DNA of 6,260 bases, taken from positions 1-6,260 of the forward strand of contig JBBKWQ010000312.1 in assembly GCA_037969115.1 (NCBI GenBank), written 5' to 3'. Source of the stretch: JBBKWQ01 sp037969115. GTDB lineage: Bacteria > Actinomycetota > Acidimicrobiia > Acidimicrobiales > Ilumatobacteraceae. Below the pieces are notes generated by a model that did not search any database, was not told the DNA's origin, and saw nothing but the letters and a program-made list of their open reading frames with translations. This document shows, piece after piece, positions 5,634 to 6,260 of this stretch (its first letter is position 1; each line of letters opens with the position of its first letter). Made by a program: the position numbers and the translations under genes.

Positions 5634-5863
5634 TGTCGACGACGCCGATCGATCTGGAAGCCGACCTGAACTGCGAGGACGACGAAGGCCGGTGGTGGTC
5701 GGTCCTGGATTGGGCGAGAGATCGGAGCAAGATCGTTCCGGGAGCGATCGTCGTGGCCGGTCGCGGGAGCGTTCGACTCGTGGTTCGCATCGACCAAGTC
5801 GACGACGATGGTCAGGTCCACTTCGTCGAGGCAACGCCTGCCGAACGAGAACACTCTGCGTGA
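5630..5863 (+). CDS. Small acidic protein of unknown function, third gene of the toxin-antitoxin operon
   Basis: This 77-aa protein is not recognised. It is acidic at the N-terminus (IDLEADLNCEDDEGRWWSVLDW), then predicted beta-rich (IVPGAIVVAGRGSVRLVVRI, then QVHFVEA). It has no signal peptide, membrane segment or nucleic-acid-binding motif. ATG 5630 overlaps the antitoxin stop as ATGA; a second ATG directly follows at 5633. No good ribosome-binding site is present, so translation is probably coupled to the antitoxin. The tight overlap and the codon use like its neighbours support a real gene. It ends 17 bp before the right-end repeats. It may be an accessory of the pair or an element-end gene; neither can be shown. 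Confidence 0.7.
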   Translation: MMSTTPIDLEADLNCEDDEGRWWSVLDWARDRSKIVPGAIVVAGRGSVRLVVRIDQVDDDGQVHFVEATPAEREHSA

Positions 5864-5880
5864 TATCGGCAGGTTGGTCG

Positions 5881-5941
5881 CCATGTACCAACCATGTACC
5901 AGCACCCCGGTGGACAGCGGGGAGTCGAGGGGAACAGCGGG
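5881..5941 (+). repeat. Right-end direct repeats (candidate integrase arm sites)
   Basis: CCATGTACCA occurs at 5881-5890 and 5892-5901, an 11-bp period close to one helical turn, followed by GCAC. ACAGCGGG occurs at 5914-5921 and 5934-5941, 20 bp apart. The arrangement repeats that at 94-134, but here it lies 125 bp from the att copy rather than 75 bp. Periodic repeats inside the end opposite the integrase gene fit arm-type binding sites for integrase or an excision factor. Confidence 0.6.
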
Positions 5942-6005
5942 CAGGAGAAAACCTTGGCTGAGCAGGCAAGATGTGCTCTGACCTGGGCGGCACGATCAGG
6001 TTGTT

Positions 6006-6055
6006 TCGCTCATAACCCGAAGGTCGCAGGTTCAAATCCTGCCCCCGCCACCAAC
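6006..6055 (+). repeat. Right attachment copy: tRNA-Met(CAU) 3' fragment
   Basis: This is identical over 50 bp to 169-218 and contains the anticodon loop, T-arm, acceptor 3' strand and CCA of the same tRNA. Upstream bases (TTTCG before the loop) cannot form the anticodon stem with CCCGA, and no acceptor 5' strand is found within the preceding 40 bp, so it is not a complete tRNA. The identity stops 2 bp after the CCA. It marks the right border of the element. Confidence 0.9.
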
Positions 6056-6260
6056 GAAATACCAGGTCAGAGGCCCTTTCCGACACATCGCTCGGGCAGG
6101 GCCTCTCGCCGTTTGTCGACCCGCTGTAGAACACCAGCCGTTGTACAGCGCCGAAACTCCGCGAGAGTCCTTGCGGTTACCGACGGCCATCGCGGTGCGG
6201 CTGGCCAAGTTCACCTGGGGTTTCGCGTTGGCCTGGACGGCCCAGAGCCGCATCTGCTCC
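6056..6260. other. Right flank, no confident gene
   Basis: Apart from the hairpin at 6069-6106, nothing is assigned. The minus strand is open from the window end toward 6032 (segment AVQANAKPQVNLASRTAMAV), and two plus frames are also open over the last 130 bp. None is recognisable, and the minus frame runs on through the hairpin into the tRNA fragment. It is either chromosome past the insertion site or the start of another element. Confidence 0.4.
6069..6106. terminator. Hairpin after the right att copy, likely tRNA terminator
   Basis: A perfect 9-bp inverted repeat, AGAGGCCCT (6069-6077) and AGGGCCTCT (6098-6106), encloses a 20-nt loop and begins 14 bp after the tRNA-derived repeat. A weak T-rich stretch (GTTTG) follows. 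It has the same position and a similar GGCCC core as the hairpin at 221-253, but a different sequence. It may be the native terminator of the tRNA gene. Confidence 0.6.

Larger units (their letters stand above)
169..6055. mobile_element. tRNA-integrated element of about 5.8 kb with integrase, primase-helicase and toxin-antitoxin cargo
   Basis: The element is delimited by a perfect 50-bp direct repeat carrying the 3' part of a tRNA gene. A tyrosine integrase gene lies just inside the left copy and is transcribed toward it. Inside are a CcbP-like-domain gene, a split primase-helicase and a toxin-antitoxin operon with a third small gene. There are no conjugation, capsid, terminase or Rep genes. 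It could be a phage-satellite-like or genomic-island element that moved with help from elsewhere, with the primase-helicase possibly serving its own replication. Both the integrase and the primase-helicase carry disabling lesions, so as read it should be unable to move by itself. Confidence 0.85.

Noticed and set aside
6056..6260. Partial gene in the right flank on the minus strand
   Set aside because: The open frame reads on through the hairpin and tRNA fragment, and its sequence is not recognisable. Other frames are equally open over this short stretch.

Overview
The window is GC-rich bacterial DNA. Strong G/C third positions, GTG starts, very short promoter-to-start distances and an encoded tRNA CCA end suggest an actinobacterium. 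A more exact placement is not supported. Almost the whole window is one small integrative element of about 5.8 kb, bounded by a perfect 50-bp direct repeat (169-218 and 6006-6055). The repeat is the 3' part of a CAU-anticodon tRNA gene, most likely tRNA-Met, running from the anticodon loop through the CCA end. This is a classic tyrosine-integrase attachment site.

Layout: positions 1-168 look like the far end of a second, related element lying upstream. Then come the left att copy, a strong hairpin (221-253) and a perfect 15-bp palindrome (283-313). A minus-strand block follows, transcribed toward the left att in the order primase-like domain (4907-4227), superfamily 2 helicase (4230-2488), a 274-aa protein with a CcbP-like N-terminal segment (2477-1653) and tyrosine integrase (1547-309). 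Diverging from this block, across a 40-bp shared regulatory gap, is a compact plus-strand operon. It holds a RelE/Gp49-family toxin (4948-5304), an XRE-type antitoxin (5304-5633) and a 77-aa unknown protein (5630-5863), all overlapping by 1 to 4 nt. The right end carries paired ATGTACCA repeats, the right att copy and a second hairpin (6069-6106).

Two of the largest genes are broken, each by one simple lesion. The integrase has an in-frame TGA exactly where the first catalytic arginine codon should be (915-917), with the rest of the frame open and the other catalytic residues intact. The primase-helicase, which would be one protein of about 804 aa, is split by a 5-bp tandem duplication at 4246-4257. 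The duplication falls between the second and third catalytic motifs of the archaeo-eukaryotic primase (AEP) domain. The toxin-antitoxin operon is intact. The simplest reading is an immobilised element whose primase-helicase (the kind called a TOTE conflict-system primase in domain databases) served defence or element replication, and whose toxin-antitoxin pair discourages loss. Neither att copy is preceded by a tRNA 5' half, and similar terminal repeats lie upstream of both. This suggests a tandem array of related elements, with the intact tRNA outside the window on the left.
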